From a bacterium (lineage in GTDB: Bacteria > Eisenbacteria > RBG-16-71-46 > CAIMUX01), in NCBI GenBank assembly GCA_030431975.1, contig JAUIHP010000016.1, positions 62,001 through 126,000 on the forward strand: a stretch of 64,000 nt of DNA. The letters are read 5' to 3'. Under the pieces are notes generated by a model, which searched no databases, was not told the origin of the DNA, and saw only the letters and a program-made list of their open reading frames with translations. The translations under genes and the position numbers were made by a program. Shown here piece by piece: positions 9,920 through 18,399 of this stretch; the stretch's first letter is position 1; each line of letters opens with the position of its first letter.

Positions 9920-9965
9920 GTCCAACATCCCGCGAGTGGCCGCGGTACTGCGGGATGTCAGCTGA

Positions 9966-9994
9966 CCTTGACCGGCGGTTTCGCCGAATCAAGG
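9966..9994. repeat. Imperfect hairpin in the 9.86-10.11 kb gap
   Basis: CCTTGA (9966-9971) pairs with TCAAGG (9989-9994), enclosing a second stem CGGCG/CGCCG. It lies between the sigma gene and the convergent secreted-protein gene. It may be a second terminator hairpin or transcript stabiliser. Nothing else was recognised in this 249-bp gap. Confidence 0.35.
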
Positions 9995-10109
9995 TGGAGA
10001 GGTGGGTGCGCCTTCAGGTCGTGATGCCGGCGGTAACAGTCGCCGTGGCAAGGATGCATTCTCTGTACGACCTGGCCGGTCGACGGGCCCGACGGGGGCG
10101 GTCCGTCGT

Positions 10110-10523
10110 CTAGCGGCGTCCCCACACTGCAAGTCGGGCTGGGCGTCGGCCCTGCTCGACATTTCCGTACTTGAAGTCGATCTTCTCCACGATCTTCTTT
10201 CCACCGGGAAACTCAATCAGTCGTGAACTCGCCCCGGCAGAGAAGCTCTGTTGCATGTCGACATCCTGCATCGTGCCGTCCCCGAAGTGGACCCGCAGGC
10301 TGTAGATGTCCATGGCCGATCGTGCGACCCGAATCTGCAGCGCTTCGAACCGTCCATCCGCCGCGGTTACGGTGAGGACATCCTGGCCGCCGTTGGCATT
10401 GACCTGCTGCACTCCCAAACGTTCCCAGGTTCCCGGGTCCGCAGCAGCCGAAACCGGCCCGGACAGGCCGATTGCCATGAACGTGAACAGTCCCCCCACG
10501 ACGAGACGAACGAGTCGGATCAT
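10110..10523 (-). CDS. Small secreted protein, possibly DUF2541/YaaI-like
   Basis: 137 aa. Residues 1-27 are a clear Sec signal peptide (LVVGGLFTFMAIGLSGPVSA). The mature part is beta-rich: WERLGVQQVNANGGQDVL, then DGRFEALQIRV and DFKYGN near the C-terminus. The pattern of a short signal peptide, a W-x-x-L-G strand and a terminal strand resembles DUF2541 (E. coli YaaI), whose function is not established; this match is from memory and weak. Likely a periplasmic or outer-surface domain. It stands alone, followed by a strong terminator hairpin. Confidence 0.6.
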   Translation of the reverse strand: MIRLVRLVVGGLFTFMAIGLSGPVSAAADPGTWERLGVQQVNANGGQDVLTVTAADGRFEALQIRVARSAMDIYSLRVHFGDGTMQDVDMQQSFSAGASSRLIEFPGGKKIVEKIDFKYGNVEQGRRPARLAVWGRR

Positions 10524-10850
10524 GCAGTTCTCCGTTGTTTGAAGAGCGAGCGACAGCAGGGCTGTTTTCCGCTTCGGATTCGACTGTGCCTATGCACCTG
10601 CAAACTCAGTTTGGAATCGTCGTGCCAATAAAGTGCGGAAATACTCGGCGCGTTTACGAGCAAGCGTTTAGAGGTTTGAGCATCCGTCGCTGGAAGGAAG
10701 AGCGTGCGGTGAATTGTAGGTAAGAACTACTGACCCACACAGAAATACACGGTGACGAGAAAGGCGTAGATGATCGGAATGGTTGTGCGAATCCTGTTTC
10801 GCGGCACGAAAGCGATCGTGTTCGGCCTTATGTCGGAAGCTTTGCGAACG
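10524..10850. other. Intergenic gap with no supported gene
   Basis: 327 bp between two minus-strand genes. No reading frame has both a credible start and a recognisable product, and no RNA gene or strong hairpin was seen. It presumably holds the promoter of the small secreted protein. Confidence 0.5.
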
Positions 10851-11357
10851 TCACGCGCCCGCGGCCGCCAAAACCGCGTCGTAGTCCGGTTCAGTTACGA
10901 TCGTGGGAACGTACTCGACGTAGCGAACGGTGTCGTCAGGCCCGACGACGAAAACGGCGCGACTCAACGTTCTCTCGGCGGTGCCCTCCGCCAGTAGGCA
11001 TCCGTACGCATCCCCGAACGATGCCCTACGGTGGTCACTACCCGTGACGACGTTCTTGATTCCGTTTGCGCCGCACCACCGTCCTTGAGCAAAAGGAAGG
11101 TCCATGCTGACCGCGATGACCACCGTGTCGTCAAGGTTGGCGGCTCGCTCGTTGAACTTCTTCATTTCCATGTCGCAGACGCTGGTGTCGAGCGAGGGGA
11201 CGCTGCAAAGGATTCGTGTCTTCCCGCCGTAGGTGTCCAAGGTGATGTTGCCCATGTCCACACCCTGAAGATTGAAGTCGGGTGCCTTCTGCCCAACCTC
11301 GACCGGATTGCCGGCAAGGGTGAAGTGGTTATCTCCGATGGCAAAGTCACGGGCCAT
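10851..11357 (-). CDS. tpx: Thiol peroxidase (atypical 2-Cys peroxiredoxin)
   Basis: 168 aa. Tpx reduces alkyl hydroperoxides using thioredoxin. The start of the domain, FTLAGNPVEVGQKAPDFNL, and the peroxidatic Cys in PSLDTSVCDMEMKKFNE are typical of Tpx. Pro, Thr and Cys of the active site (P-x-x-x-T-x-x-C) are present. A second Cys in RWCGANGI is in the place of the resolving Cys, and the family-typical FGxAYG element appears as FGDAYG. I chose ATG 11357 because AGGAG lies eight bases upstream; an in-frame GTG at 11366 overlaps that site and is less likely. Monocistronic, divergent from the MATE gene. Confidence 0.95.
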   Translation of the reverse strand: MARDFAIGDNHFTLAGNPVEVGQKAPDFNLQGVDMGNITLDTYGGKTRILCSVPSLDTSVCDMEMKKFNERAANLDDTVVIAVSMDLPFAQGRWCGANGIKNVVTGSDHRRASFGDAYGCLLAEGTAERTLSRAVFVVGPDDTVRYVEYVPTIVTEPDYDAVLAAAGA

Positions 11358-11507
11358 GAGTAGCACTCCTGTTCCTGTCTCGATTTGACTCCAGCCGCTT
11401 GGTTCGGATGCTCCCCGGGACTCCGAGTTTCGTCAACCCGCCCGGCTGCTTCCTGGACGCTTTTGCCCACGGTGATGCGGGTCGATCCGGGCTAAGATCC
11501 CCGTCCC

Positions 11508-12947
11508 ATGAGCGACGATCGCCAGATCAAAGCCGGCCGGTTGGCGGGCAAGTCCCTTCCGACCGCTATCGTCCTGGTGGCGGCTCCGGTTCTGTTGGAG
11601 CAGTTTCTCGCGGCGTTTGTCGGGTTGGTCGACAAGGTCCTGACCGGCGGACTCCCGACCGGCGCGACGGCGGCATTGGACGGTGTCGGCATCGGAGCCT
11701 ATGTCGGCTGGTTCATCGGAATCTCCCTGAGCGCTCTCGGGATCGGCGGTCTTGCCATCATCAGTCGCTCGCTGGGGAAGGGGGACGTCCGCAGCGCCGA
11801 ACTGGGATTGGGGCAAGCCACCACCTTTTCTGTGATTTGGGGGGTGATCCTCGCCTTTGCTTTGCATGCGGCAGCTCCCTTGTTGGCGAAGATCGGAGGG
11901 TTGTCTCCGGAAGCGGCGGAAGCTTGCACCGTCTATGTCCGGCGGATCGCTCTGGGGCTTCCCTTCGCGTCCCTGACCATGGTCGGAATCATGTCGCTTC
12001 ACGGCGCCGGTGAGGCCGTCCGACCATTCTTCATCATGCTCGTCGTCAATATCGTCAACATTGTGGTCAGTTGGCAGCTCTCGGGCTCGGTCGTCGCAGT
12101 CTTCGGCCGTAGCTTTGCGTCTTCGGGAGCGATGGGTGTCGAGGGCATCGCCACGGGCACCGTGATCTCGCGAATCGTCGGAGCCGTGCTTGTCTTCGCG
12201 CTGATCGTTCATGGAGTTCAGGACCTGCGACTTCGGCGGTGGGCGTTGCGGCCGGACAGCGAGATGCTGCGACGAATCATTCGCGTCGGCCTGCCCGCGT
12301 TTGGCGACGGAATGGCGATGTGGGTCGGGAACATCCTGGTCGTCGGCATCGTCGGGATGATCGCTGCCCAACAAGCGTTGGAACTCGGTCTCGTCTCCGG
12401 AACCCAGGATGGTCTCATCGGCGCACACATCATCGGTGTGCAGTGGGAGGCGTTCTCCTTCCTTCCCGGATTCGCACTGGGAACTGCAGCCGCGACCTTG
12501 GTCGGCCAGTATCTCGGCGCGGGCAACCGGGAGATGGCAACGCGGGCGATCTGGGCCTGCACGGCCGTCGCCGCCGTCTTCATGGGAGCCGCAGGTTTCG
12601 GATTCATCTTTGGCGGAGAGTTCCTGACCCGCCAGATCAGCCGGGACCCGCTCCACCTGGAGATCGCGCCGGAACTGCTGCGAATCTGCGGCTTCGTCCA
12701 GGTCTTCTTCGCCATGGCCATGGTCATTCGTGAAGCGATCAAAGGCGCCGGCGACACACGATGGGCCCTCTGGATCAACCTCATCGGAACCTACGGGATC
12801 CGGGTTCCGTTCTCCTACTGGATCGGCTACAAAGCCGGCGGCGGATTGGTCGGCGTCTGGTGGGTACTCTGTTTGGAAATCGTCGTTCGGGCGCTTCTTT
12901 TCCTGGTACGCCTGCTCCACGGCGGCTGGAAACGAATCGAGGTCTGA
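11508..12947 (+). CDS. MATE family efflux transporter
   Basis: 479 aa with about 12 transmembrane helices in two homologous halves, as in NorM/DinF-type multidrug and toxin extrusion proteins driven by Na+ or H+. Typical features are the first helix AIVLVAAPVLLEQFLAAFVGLVDKV, the conserved small-residue loop GLAIISRSLGKGD, and the matching second-half helix GLPAFGDGMAMWVGN. A polar loop with ETL-like spacing precedes the final helices. Substrate not predictable. It is the first gene rightward from a divergent region with tpx; the next gene starts 109 bp later. Confidence 0.92.
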   Translation: MSDDRQIKAGRLAGKSLPTAIVLVAAPVLLEQFLAAFVGLVDKVLTGGLPTGATAALDGVGIGAYVGWFIGISLSALGIGGLAIISRSLGKGDVRSAELGLGQATTFSVIWGVILAFALHAAAPLLAKIGGLSPEAAEACTVYVRRIALGLPFASLTMVGIMSLHGAGEAVRPFFIMLVVNIVNIVVSWQLSGSVVAVFGRSFASSGAMGVEGIATGTVISRIVGAVLVFALIVHGVQDLRLRRWALRPDSEMLRRIIRVGLPAFGDGMAMWVGNILVVGIVGMIAAQQALELGLVSGTQDGLIGAHIIGVQWEAFSFLPGFALGTAAATLVGQYLGAGNREMATRAIWACTAVAAVFMGAAGFGFIFGGEFLTRQISRDPLHLEIAPELLRICGFVQVFFAMAMVIREAIKGAGDTRWALWINLIGTYGIRVPFSYWIGYKAGGGLVGVWWVLCLEIVVRALLFLVRLLHGGWKRIEV

Positions 12948-13056
12948 GCCCGGCGACTGCTACACTGACTCGCCGTCCTCTCGATCTGAATCAAACCTGG
13001 ATCCGGGACGGGGTTTTGCGGGTAGGGAGAGGTGGCCGAAGCTTCAGGGGGATCAC

Positions 13057-13590
13057 TTGCGTCGGATCGTTCTCATCACGACGGGCGGGACCATAGAGAA
13101 GACCTACGACGAGACGACCGGGGAGCTGGTCAATCGTCAGTCCGTCGTTCGTAAGATGCTCAGTCGCTTGCGTTTAGAGGACAAAGAAATCAGCATTCTG
13201 GAGCTCATGCACAAGGACTCCCTACATCTGACCGACGCAGACCGGGCCCGGATCGTCGAAGTGACCAAAACCTTCGGGGCGGTCGAAAATCCCGGGGAGA
13301 CGGTGGGTATCGTCATTCTCCATGGGACCGACACGCTCGAGACGACGGGCGAGAGGCTTCTTTCGTCGATTCCCCTTCCTCGCATGCCGATCATCCTTAC
13401 GGGCGCCATTCGGCCCTATGAAATGAAAAAGTCGGACGCACTACAAAACCTGACCGAGGCTGTCTTTGCGGCCGGGCTCCTGCAACCGGGGGTCTACTGC
13501 GTGGCTCACGGTCGGGTGCTCGAGTTTCCCGGTGTCACCAAAGATCGTCTGCGGGGCACCTTTGTCCATGCCGCCAAGGAGACCACCTGA
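13057..13590 (+). CDS. Short asparaginase-domain protein (N-terminal domain only)
   Basis: 177 aa, about half the usual ~330. It contains the two threonine motifs of the type I/II L-asparaginase fold: LITTGGTIEKTYDE at the N-terminus (nucleophile Thr) and VILHGTDTLETTGE (Thr-Asp pair). It also has LTGAIRPYEMKKSDALQNL. The C-terminal lid domain is absent. Such single-domain proteins form a known small family of unproven activity. The start is TTG 13057 with AGGGGG ending five bases upstream; the longer upstream frame overlaps the MATE gene and lacks homology. It is followed after two bases by a secreted YceI-like gene, so the two are an operon. Confidence 0.82.
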   Translation: MRRIVLITTGGTIEKTYDETTGELVNRQSVVRKMLSRLRLEDKEISILELMHKDSLHLTDADRARIVEVTKTFGAVENPGETVGIVILHGTDTLETTGERLLSSIPLPRMPIILTGAIRPYEMKKSDALQNLTEAVFAAGLLQPGVYCVAHGRVLEFPGVTKDRLRGTFVHAAKETT

Positions 13591-13592
13591 TC

Positions 13593-14234
13593 GTGTTTCA
13601 TCGGTTCTTTCGATCCCTGATTTCGACCTCACTTCTTGCCGGAGCGACGTTGCTTTGCGCCACGCATTCCGCTGATGCCGAGCGCATCACGTACTCGCTC
13701 CAGGACCCGATGGGCCTCAATGCCGTGTCCGTGGCGATCGATTCCCACTACTCGCCGATACGCGGATTCTGTGACCGTATCGACGGGCGATTCCAGTTCG
13801 ACAAAGAGACGGGTCATATCGACGGCACGATGAACTTGTGGACGGAGAACCTTCGGTTCGCAGGTCACGAAATGAACGCCAAGCTTCATTCCGAAGACTG
13901 GTTCTTCTTTGACCGCCATCGCCAGATCAAACTGACGATCAAGGGCGTCGAAGACGTCGAGGAACTGGACGACGGTCTTTGGCGGATGAAAGCGCGCGGC
14001 GCCATGATGATGCGCGGCCGTGCCGGAGGCTTTGATTTTCCGATTACCATTCGCTTCATCGAAGACGGTATGACGACGCGGACGAATGGCAATGTCGAGG
14101 GGGATGCAGTCTTCGTCCAGGGACGCTGCTCGTTTTCCCGCTCGGACTTCAACGTCAACCCGAATCCGGATCTGTTCGACTGGATCGGCGATGAGGTCGA
14201 GTTCGAGTTCAATGTCGTCGCGTGGGCGCCGTAG
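13593..14234 (+). CDS. Secreted YceI-like domain protein
   Basis: 213 aa, GTG start two bases after the asparaginase stop. The signal peptide is RSLISTSLLAGATLLCATHSADA. The mature part has the YceI-type lipocalin pattern: VSVAIDSHYSPIRGFCDRIDG, then FDKETGHIDGTMNLW, AKLHSEDWF.D and KGVEDVEE. Family members bind polyisoprenoids or fatty amides in the periplasm, but ligand and role here are unknown. Length (about 190 mature residues) fits the family. Translation is probably coupled to the asparaginase-domain gene, which is an unusual partner. Confidence 0.7.
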   Translation: MFHRFFRSLISTSLLAGATLLCATHSADAERITYSLQDPMGLNAVSVAIDSHYSPIRGFCDRIDGRFQFDKETGHIDGTMNLWTENLRFAGHEMNAKLHSEDWFFFDRHRQIKLTIKGVEDVEELDDGLWRMKARGAMMMRGRAGGFDFPITIRFIEDGMTTRTNGNVEGDAVFVQGRCSFSRSDFNVNPNPDLFDWIGDEVEFEFNVVAWAP

Positions 14235-14322
14235 TCGTCAGTAGCCGTGGAATCGAAGGTGCCTGAGTGGTGCTCGGGGTTGGCCGGAGCGAAACGGTCC
14301 ATTCGAGCGACAAGGTTGAGGT

Positions 14323-15234
14323 GTGGCCAAGCTTAGTCGAAGAGCGTTTCTTCTCGCCGGCGCAGCCGGTCTGGCCGGCGCCGGTTTCGCCTACTCCCGG
14401 CTGGGAGAGTCGGGTTGGTTGGAAACTCGCCATGTCCCGGTTTCGCTGCCCGGACTGGCCTCGACCGTTCGCGTCCTCGTGCTGTCCGACCTCCACTACT
14501 CCTCCGCTGTTCCCATTTCTCTCATCGATCGGGCCATCCGGTCCGGCCTCAAAGAGTCGCCCGACTTCGCGTGTTTGGGAGGGGACTTCATCACGGCGGG
14601 AGAGCGTCCGGACTTGGCGCCACTCACGGAGTCCCTGGGTCGGCTGGCACAACAGGTGCCTACGTTTGCGGTGTTCGGAAACCACGACGGCGGTGAGTGG
14701 GCATCGCATCGTGACGATGGTTTCGAGTCGCCGGATGCGGTCGGCCAAGCGCTGACTCGCGCAGGTATCACGATCCTCGAGAACCAGTCGCTGACCACCA
14801 AAGAAGGAGTCCGACTTGTCGGGCTGGCAGATCTTTGGTCGGGAAGTTGTGACCCCAGGCCGGCCTTCACAGGACAAGAGCTGTCGGAACCCGTTCAGCC
14901 CCAAGCCACCCTTGTGTTGGCGCACAACCCGGACACGAAGGACCTGGTTCGCGCGTTCGATTGGGATCTCATGATCTCCGGACACACGCACGGGGGGCAA
15001 ATCCGTGTCCCGCTGGTCGGTGCTCCCTACGCCCCGGTCCAGGATCGTCGCTACATTGCCGGACTCAACGCCTTCGAGAACCGTTGGGTATACACGACGC
15101 GAGGAGTCGGCAGTTTGTTCGGCGTTCGCTTCAACTGCCGCCCCGAGGTGACGATCCTGGAGCTCAGCGGCAACCGTGGGCTGGCCTCCTCGGCCGAGCT
15201 CGAATGCCGGCCCGGCGGATTTCAAAGCGCCTAA
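14323..15234 (+). CDS. Tat-exported metallophosphoesterase (YkuE/YaeI-like)
   Basis: 303 aa. The N-terminus SRRAFLLAGAAGLAGAGFAY is a twin-arginine (Tat) signal, implying export of a folded, metal-loaded enzyme. Calcineurin-type motifs are complete: LSDLHY (D-x-H), LGGDFI (GD), FGNHD (GNHD), LAHNPD and SGHTHGGQ. This set matches the YkuE/YaeI group of phosphodiesterases, some of which act on UDP-diacylglucosamine or membrane lipids; the true substrate cannot be read. GTG 14323 is chosen because it gives a complete Tat signal. Confidence 0.9.
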   Translation: MAKLSRRAFLLAGAAGLAGAGFAYSRLGESGWLETRHVPVSLPGLASTVRVLVLSDLHYSSAVPISLIDRAIRSGLKESPDFACLGGDFITAGERPDLAPLTESLGRLAQQVPTFAVFGNHDGGEWASHRDDGFESPDAVGQALTRAGITILENQSLTTKEGVRLVGLADLWSGSCDPRPAFTGQELSEPVQPQATLVLAHNPDTKDLVRAFDWDLMISGHTHGGQIRVPLVGAPYAPVQDRRYIAGLNAFENRWVYTTRGVGSLFGVRFNCRPEVTILELSGNRGLASSAELECRPGGFQSA

Positions 15235-15395
15235 GTCCGCGATCCTGCTAGACTCCCCGCGGTCTGCTCGCCTGATTGGGAGAGGGCGCAGACACGGTGG
15301 ACCCGACCCGGAGACAAGTCGAGGACCGTTTCCTGCCGCTGGCCGGTGGGACATTCGATCCCGCTGTCCCACCTTCCGCTTCGAGAGGAGTCTCA

Positions 15396-18218
15396 ATGTC
15401 TTTCCCTATCCCCGCCACCGCTGTGTGGCGTTCCATCAGTGCCTGCATTGTCGGCCTTGTCATGCTGGCCGCCGCGGGTGCTCCACTTTCTGCCCAGACG
15501 GACCTGGAGCTTCCCGACGGAATGACGCACGTCGTTTCGGTGGAAGGAATCCACGAGTACCAGTTGGAAAACGGGCTTCGCGTCCTGCTCTTTCCCGACC
15601 CTTCCAAGGACATGGCTACGGTCAACATCACCTACCTGGTGGGATCGATGCACGAAGGTTACGGAGAGACGGGTATGGCCCATCTGCTGGAACACCTTCT
15701 GTTCAAAGGTTCGACCAACCATCCCAACATTCCGGATGAGTTGACGGCCCACGGCGCCCGTCCGAATGGGACGACCTGGTTTGATCGCACCAACTACTTC
15801 GAATCGTTCTCGGCGACCGAAGAGAACCTGGAGTGGGCTTTGGATCTGGAAGCCGACCGCATGGTCAACAGCTTTGTCCGCAAGTCCGACCTCGATTCGG
15901 AAATGTCCGTGGTCCGAAACGAGTTCGAAATCGGGGAGAACAACCCGATGGGCATTCTCGAAGAGCGCGTCTACGCCACCTCCTATATCTGGCACAACTA
16001 CGGCAACACGACGATCGGCGCCCGTTCGGACATCGAAGAGGTTCCGATCGATCGTCTGAAGGCGTTCTATAAGACCTGGTATCGCCCGGAGAACGCGATT
16101 CTCGTTGTGGCGGGCAAGTTCGATCCGGTCAAGACCGTCGCGTTGATCGACGAGAAGTTCGCCCCGATCGAGAATCCCGAGACGCCGCTGCCTCCGGTCT
16201 ACACGCGTGAGCCGGCCCAGGACGGAGAGCGGACGGTCACCCTGCGTCGTGTCGGCGACATTCAGGGCGTGATCGCGGGCTATCACATCCCGTCCGGAGC
16301 GCATCCGGATTATCCGGCTCTGCAGGTTCTGTCACACGTCCTTGGTTCCACGCCGTCCGGCCGACTGCACAAGGAACTCGTCGAGACGAAGATGGCGACC
16401 GAGGTCTCGAGTGGTGCGGATCGCTTCAAAGATCCGGCGTTGTTCGTCCTGCGCGCTGAAGTGGACAAGAACAAAGATGTCTACGCTGTGCAGAAGGTCG
16501 TGCTCGAACAGGCCGAAGACATCGTGGCGAATCCGCCGACGGACGAAGAGGTCGATCGTGCGAAGAACGCCTTGATGCGCCGGTGGCAGCAGCGTCAGAG
16601 GAACACGAGCTGGGCGGCCATCGGTCTCAGTGAGTGGGCTTCGATGGGCGATTGGCGGTTGCAGTACCTGCACCGCGACCGGCTGAAGGAAGTGACGGCA
16701 GCCGACGTGGCCCGGGTTGCGGAGACCTATCTGCAGTCCACGAACCGCACGGTCGGTCTCTACATCCCGACGGATGCGGCGGAGCGTGTGGAGATTCCGG
16801 ACACTCCCGATCTCGACACCATGCTCGCTTCCTACACGGGCGGCGAGGGAATGGCCCTGGGCGAGGAGTTCGACTCTTCTCCGGACAATATCGAGTCTCT
16901 GCTTCAACGAAGCGTTCTCGCCAACGGTCTCAATGTGATGCTTCTGCCGAAGAAGACGCGTGGTGAGACGGTCAATCTCTCTCTGTCTCTTCACATGGGC
17001 ACGAAGGAGTCCCTCGCCGGCAAGTCGGAGGTGGGACGCTTGACGGGAGAGATGCTCGACCGGGGAACGAGTTCCCGGACCCGCCAGCAGATCCGTGACG
17101 AGATCGATGCGCTGCAGGGGTCAATGAGAATCGGTGGCGGAGCTACGGGCGTCTCTGCCTCGATCGAGGTGACGCGGGAAAACCTGGATCCGATGATCGA
17201 CATCCTCGTGGACTGTCTCCGGAATCCGATCTTCGATGCGGAAGAGTTCGCGCAGCTGAAGGAAGAGAGATCGAGCAACCTCGAGGAGCAGAAGTCGAGT
17301 CCGCGGTCTGCGGCCCGGACGTCACTCAACCGTCATCTCTATCCGTATGACTCTGATGACGTGCGTTACAGCATGACGCCCGAGGAGGCGATCGCCGAAC
17401 TTGAGGGGATCACCGCCGACGATCTCATGCGTTTCCACGCGGATTTCTACGGCGCGACATTCGGAGAACTCTCGGTCGTCGGCGACTTCGACGCGGACGC
17501 GATCGGAACTCTGATCGAGCAGAAGCTGGCCGATTGGCAGACGAAGATGCCGTACGAGCGGATCGTCACCGAGTTCCAGGATCGACCGGCAATGGTCGAC
17601 CGCATCCAGATCCCGGATAAGGAAAGCGCGGCCATGTCGGCGGGTGTGCGAGTCGATATGAATGACGAGGATGCTCTCTATCCGGCGAGTCAGCTTGGCG
17701 GATTCATGATGGGCGGCGGATTCCTCAACTCCCGTCTGGCCACGCGCATCCGTCAGGAGGAAGGGATCAGCTACAGCGTGTGGGCGTGGACCTGGGCTCC
17801 CGACGCGGGGAACAACGCGGGCTTTGGCGCCTTTGCGATGTATGCGCCCCAGAACGATGCTCGACTGATGGAAGCGTTCGCGGACGAACTGCGGAAGTCG
17901 AACGAAGTTCCGTTCACGGCCGACGAAGTCGCCGAAGCGAAGTCCGGCTGGCTGCAGCAGCAGAAGGTCTCGCGCAGCAATGACCGGGAGTTGGCCGGTC
18001 GTCTCAACGACCTCGCTTCGAAGGGCCGCACGCTGCAGTGGGACAAGAAACTGGAAGCCAAGATCGCTGAGGTCACGCCGGAGCAAGTAACGGCGGCACT
18101 CAAGAAGATCATCGTTCCGGGCAAGGTTTCGATCTTCCGGGCCGGTGATTTCAAGAAGGGCGATGCGACAGCGGCGGATGCGCCGGAATCGTCCAGCAGT
18201 TCGAGCTTGGTTCGATAG
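15396..18218 (+). CDS. Periplasmic M16 family zinc peptidase, two-domain
   Basis: 940 aa. ATG 15396 with AGAGGAG upstream; signal peptide SISACIVGLVMLAAAGAPLSAQ. The first M16 domain carries the inverted zinc motif HLLEH in GMAHLLEHLLFKG and the partner region GTTWFDRTNYFE. The second half repeats the fold without HxxEH (GRLTGEMLDRGTSS), as in bacterial two-domain members where the second domain is structural. The C-terminus is low complexity. M16 peptidases of this type degrade peptides in a closed chamber in the periplasm. A strong terminator follows at 18256-18286. Confidence 0.93.
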   Translation: MSFPIPATAVWRSISACIVGLVMLAAAGAPLSAQTDLELPDGMTHVVSVEGIHEYQLENGLRVLLFPDPSKDMATVNITYLVGSMHEGYGETGMAHLLEHLLFKGSTNHPNIPDELTAHGARPNGTTWFDRTNYFESFSATEENLEWALDLEADRMVNSFVRKSDLDSEMSVVRNEFEIGENNPMGILEERVYATSYIWHNYGNTTIGARSDIEEVPIDRLKAFYKTWYRPENAILVVAGKFDPVKTVALIDEKFAPIENPETPLPPVYTREPAQDGERTVTLRRVGDIQGVIAGYHIPSGAHPDYPALQVLSHVLGSTPSGRLHKELVETKMATEVSSGADRFKDPALFVLRAEVDKNKDVYAVQKVVLEQAEDIVANPPTDEEVDRAKNALMRRWQQRQRNTSWAAIGLSEWASMGDWRLQYLHRDRLKEVTAADVARVAETYLQSTNRTVGLYIPTDAAERVEIPDTPDLDTMLASYTGGEGMALGEEFDSSPDNIESLLQRSVLANGLNVMLLPKKTRGETVNLSLSLHMGTKESLAGKSEVGRLTGEMLDRGTSSRTRQQIRDEIDALQGSMRIGGGATGVSASIEVTRENLDPMIDILVDCLRNPIFDAEEFAQLKEERSSNLEEQKSSPRSAARTSLNRHLYPYDSDDVRYSMTPEEAIAELEGITADDLMRFHADFYGATFGELSVVGDFDADAIGTLIEQKLADWQTKMPYERIVTEFQDRPAMVDRIQIPDKESAAMSAGVRVDMNDEDALYPASQLGGFMMGGGFLNSRLATRIRQEEGISYSVWAWTWAPDAGNNAGFGAFAMYAPQNDARLMEAFADELRKSNEVPFTADEVAEAKSGWLQQQKVSRSNDRELAGRLNDLASKGRTLQWDKKLEAKIAEVTPEQVTAALKKIIVPGKVSIFRAGDFKKGDATAADAPESSSSSSLVR

Positions 18219-18255
18219 TCTTCACGTTTTCCCGGTCTCACGATGACCGCTGATG

Positions 18256-18286
18256 AAAGGGGGACATCCACTGGGTGTCCCCCTTT
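18256..18286 (+). terminator. Strong hairpin terminator after the M16 gene
   Basis: Perfect 11-bp stem AAAGGGGGACA (18256-18266) / TGTCCCCCTTT (18276-18286) with a 9-base loop, 38 bp after the M16 stop. The stem ends in T residues and could act in both directions. Confidence 0.75.
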
Positions 18287-18399
18287 CTGGTTCTGGAGCC
18301 GCGGTCTCTCCTGTCGAGCCGTATCATTCTCGCCAGAGTTCCGACTACCTGAAGGCAAGACGACTCATTCGTCCGGCGCTTGACGAGAAGGGGGGATCG

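Noticed and set aside
10736-10850. Minus-strand frame ending in a membrane-like stretch (IPIIYAFLVTVYFCVGQ)
   Set aside because: The frame has no ATG and only a GTG leaving 24 codons; no ribosome site is visible.
12730-13056. Longer start for the asparaginase-domain gene
   Set aside because: The upstream part overlaps the MATE gene in another frame and lacks family similarity, while TTG 13057 has a strong ribosome site.
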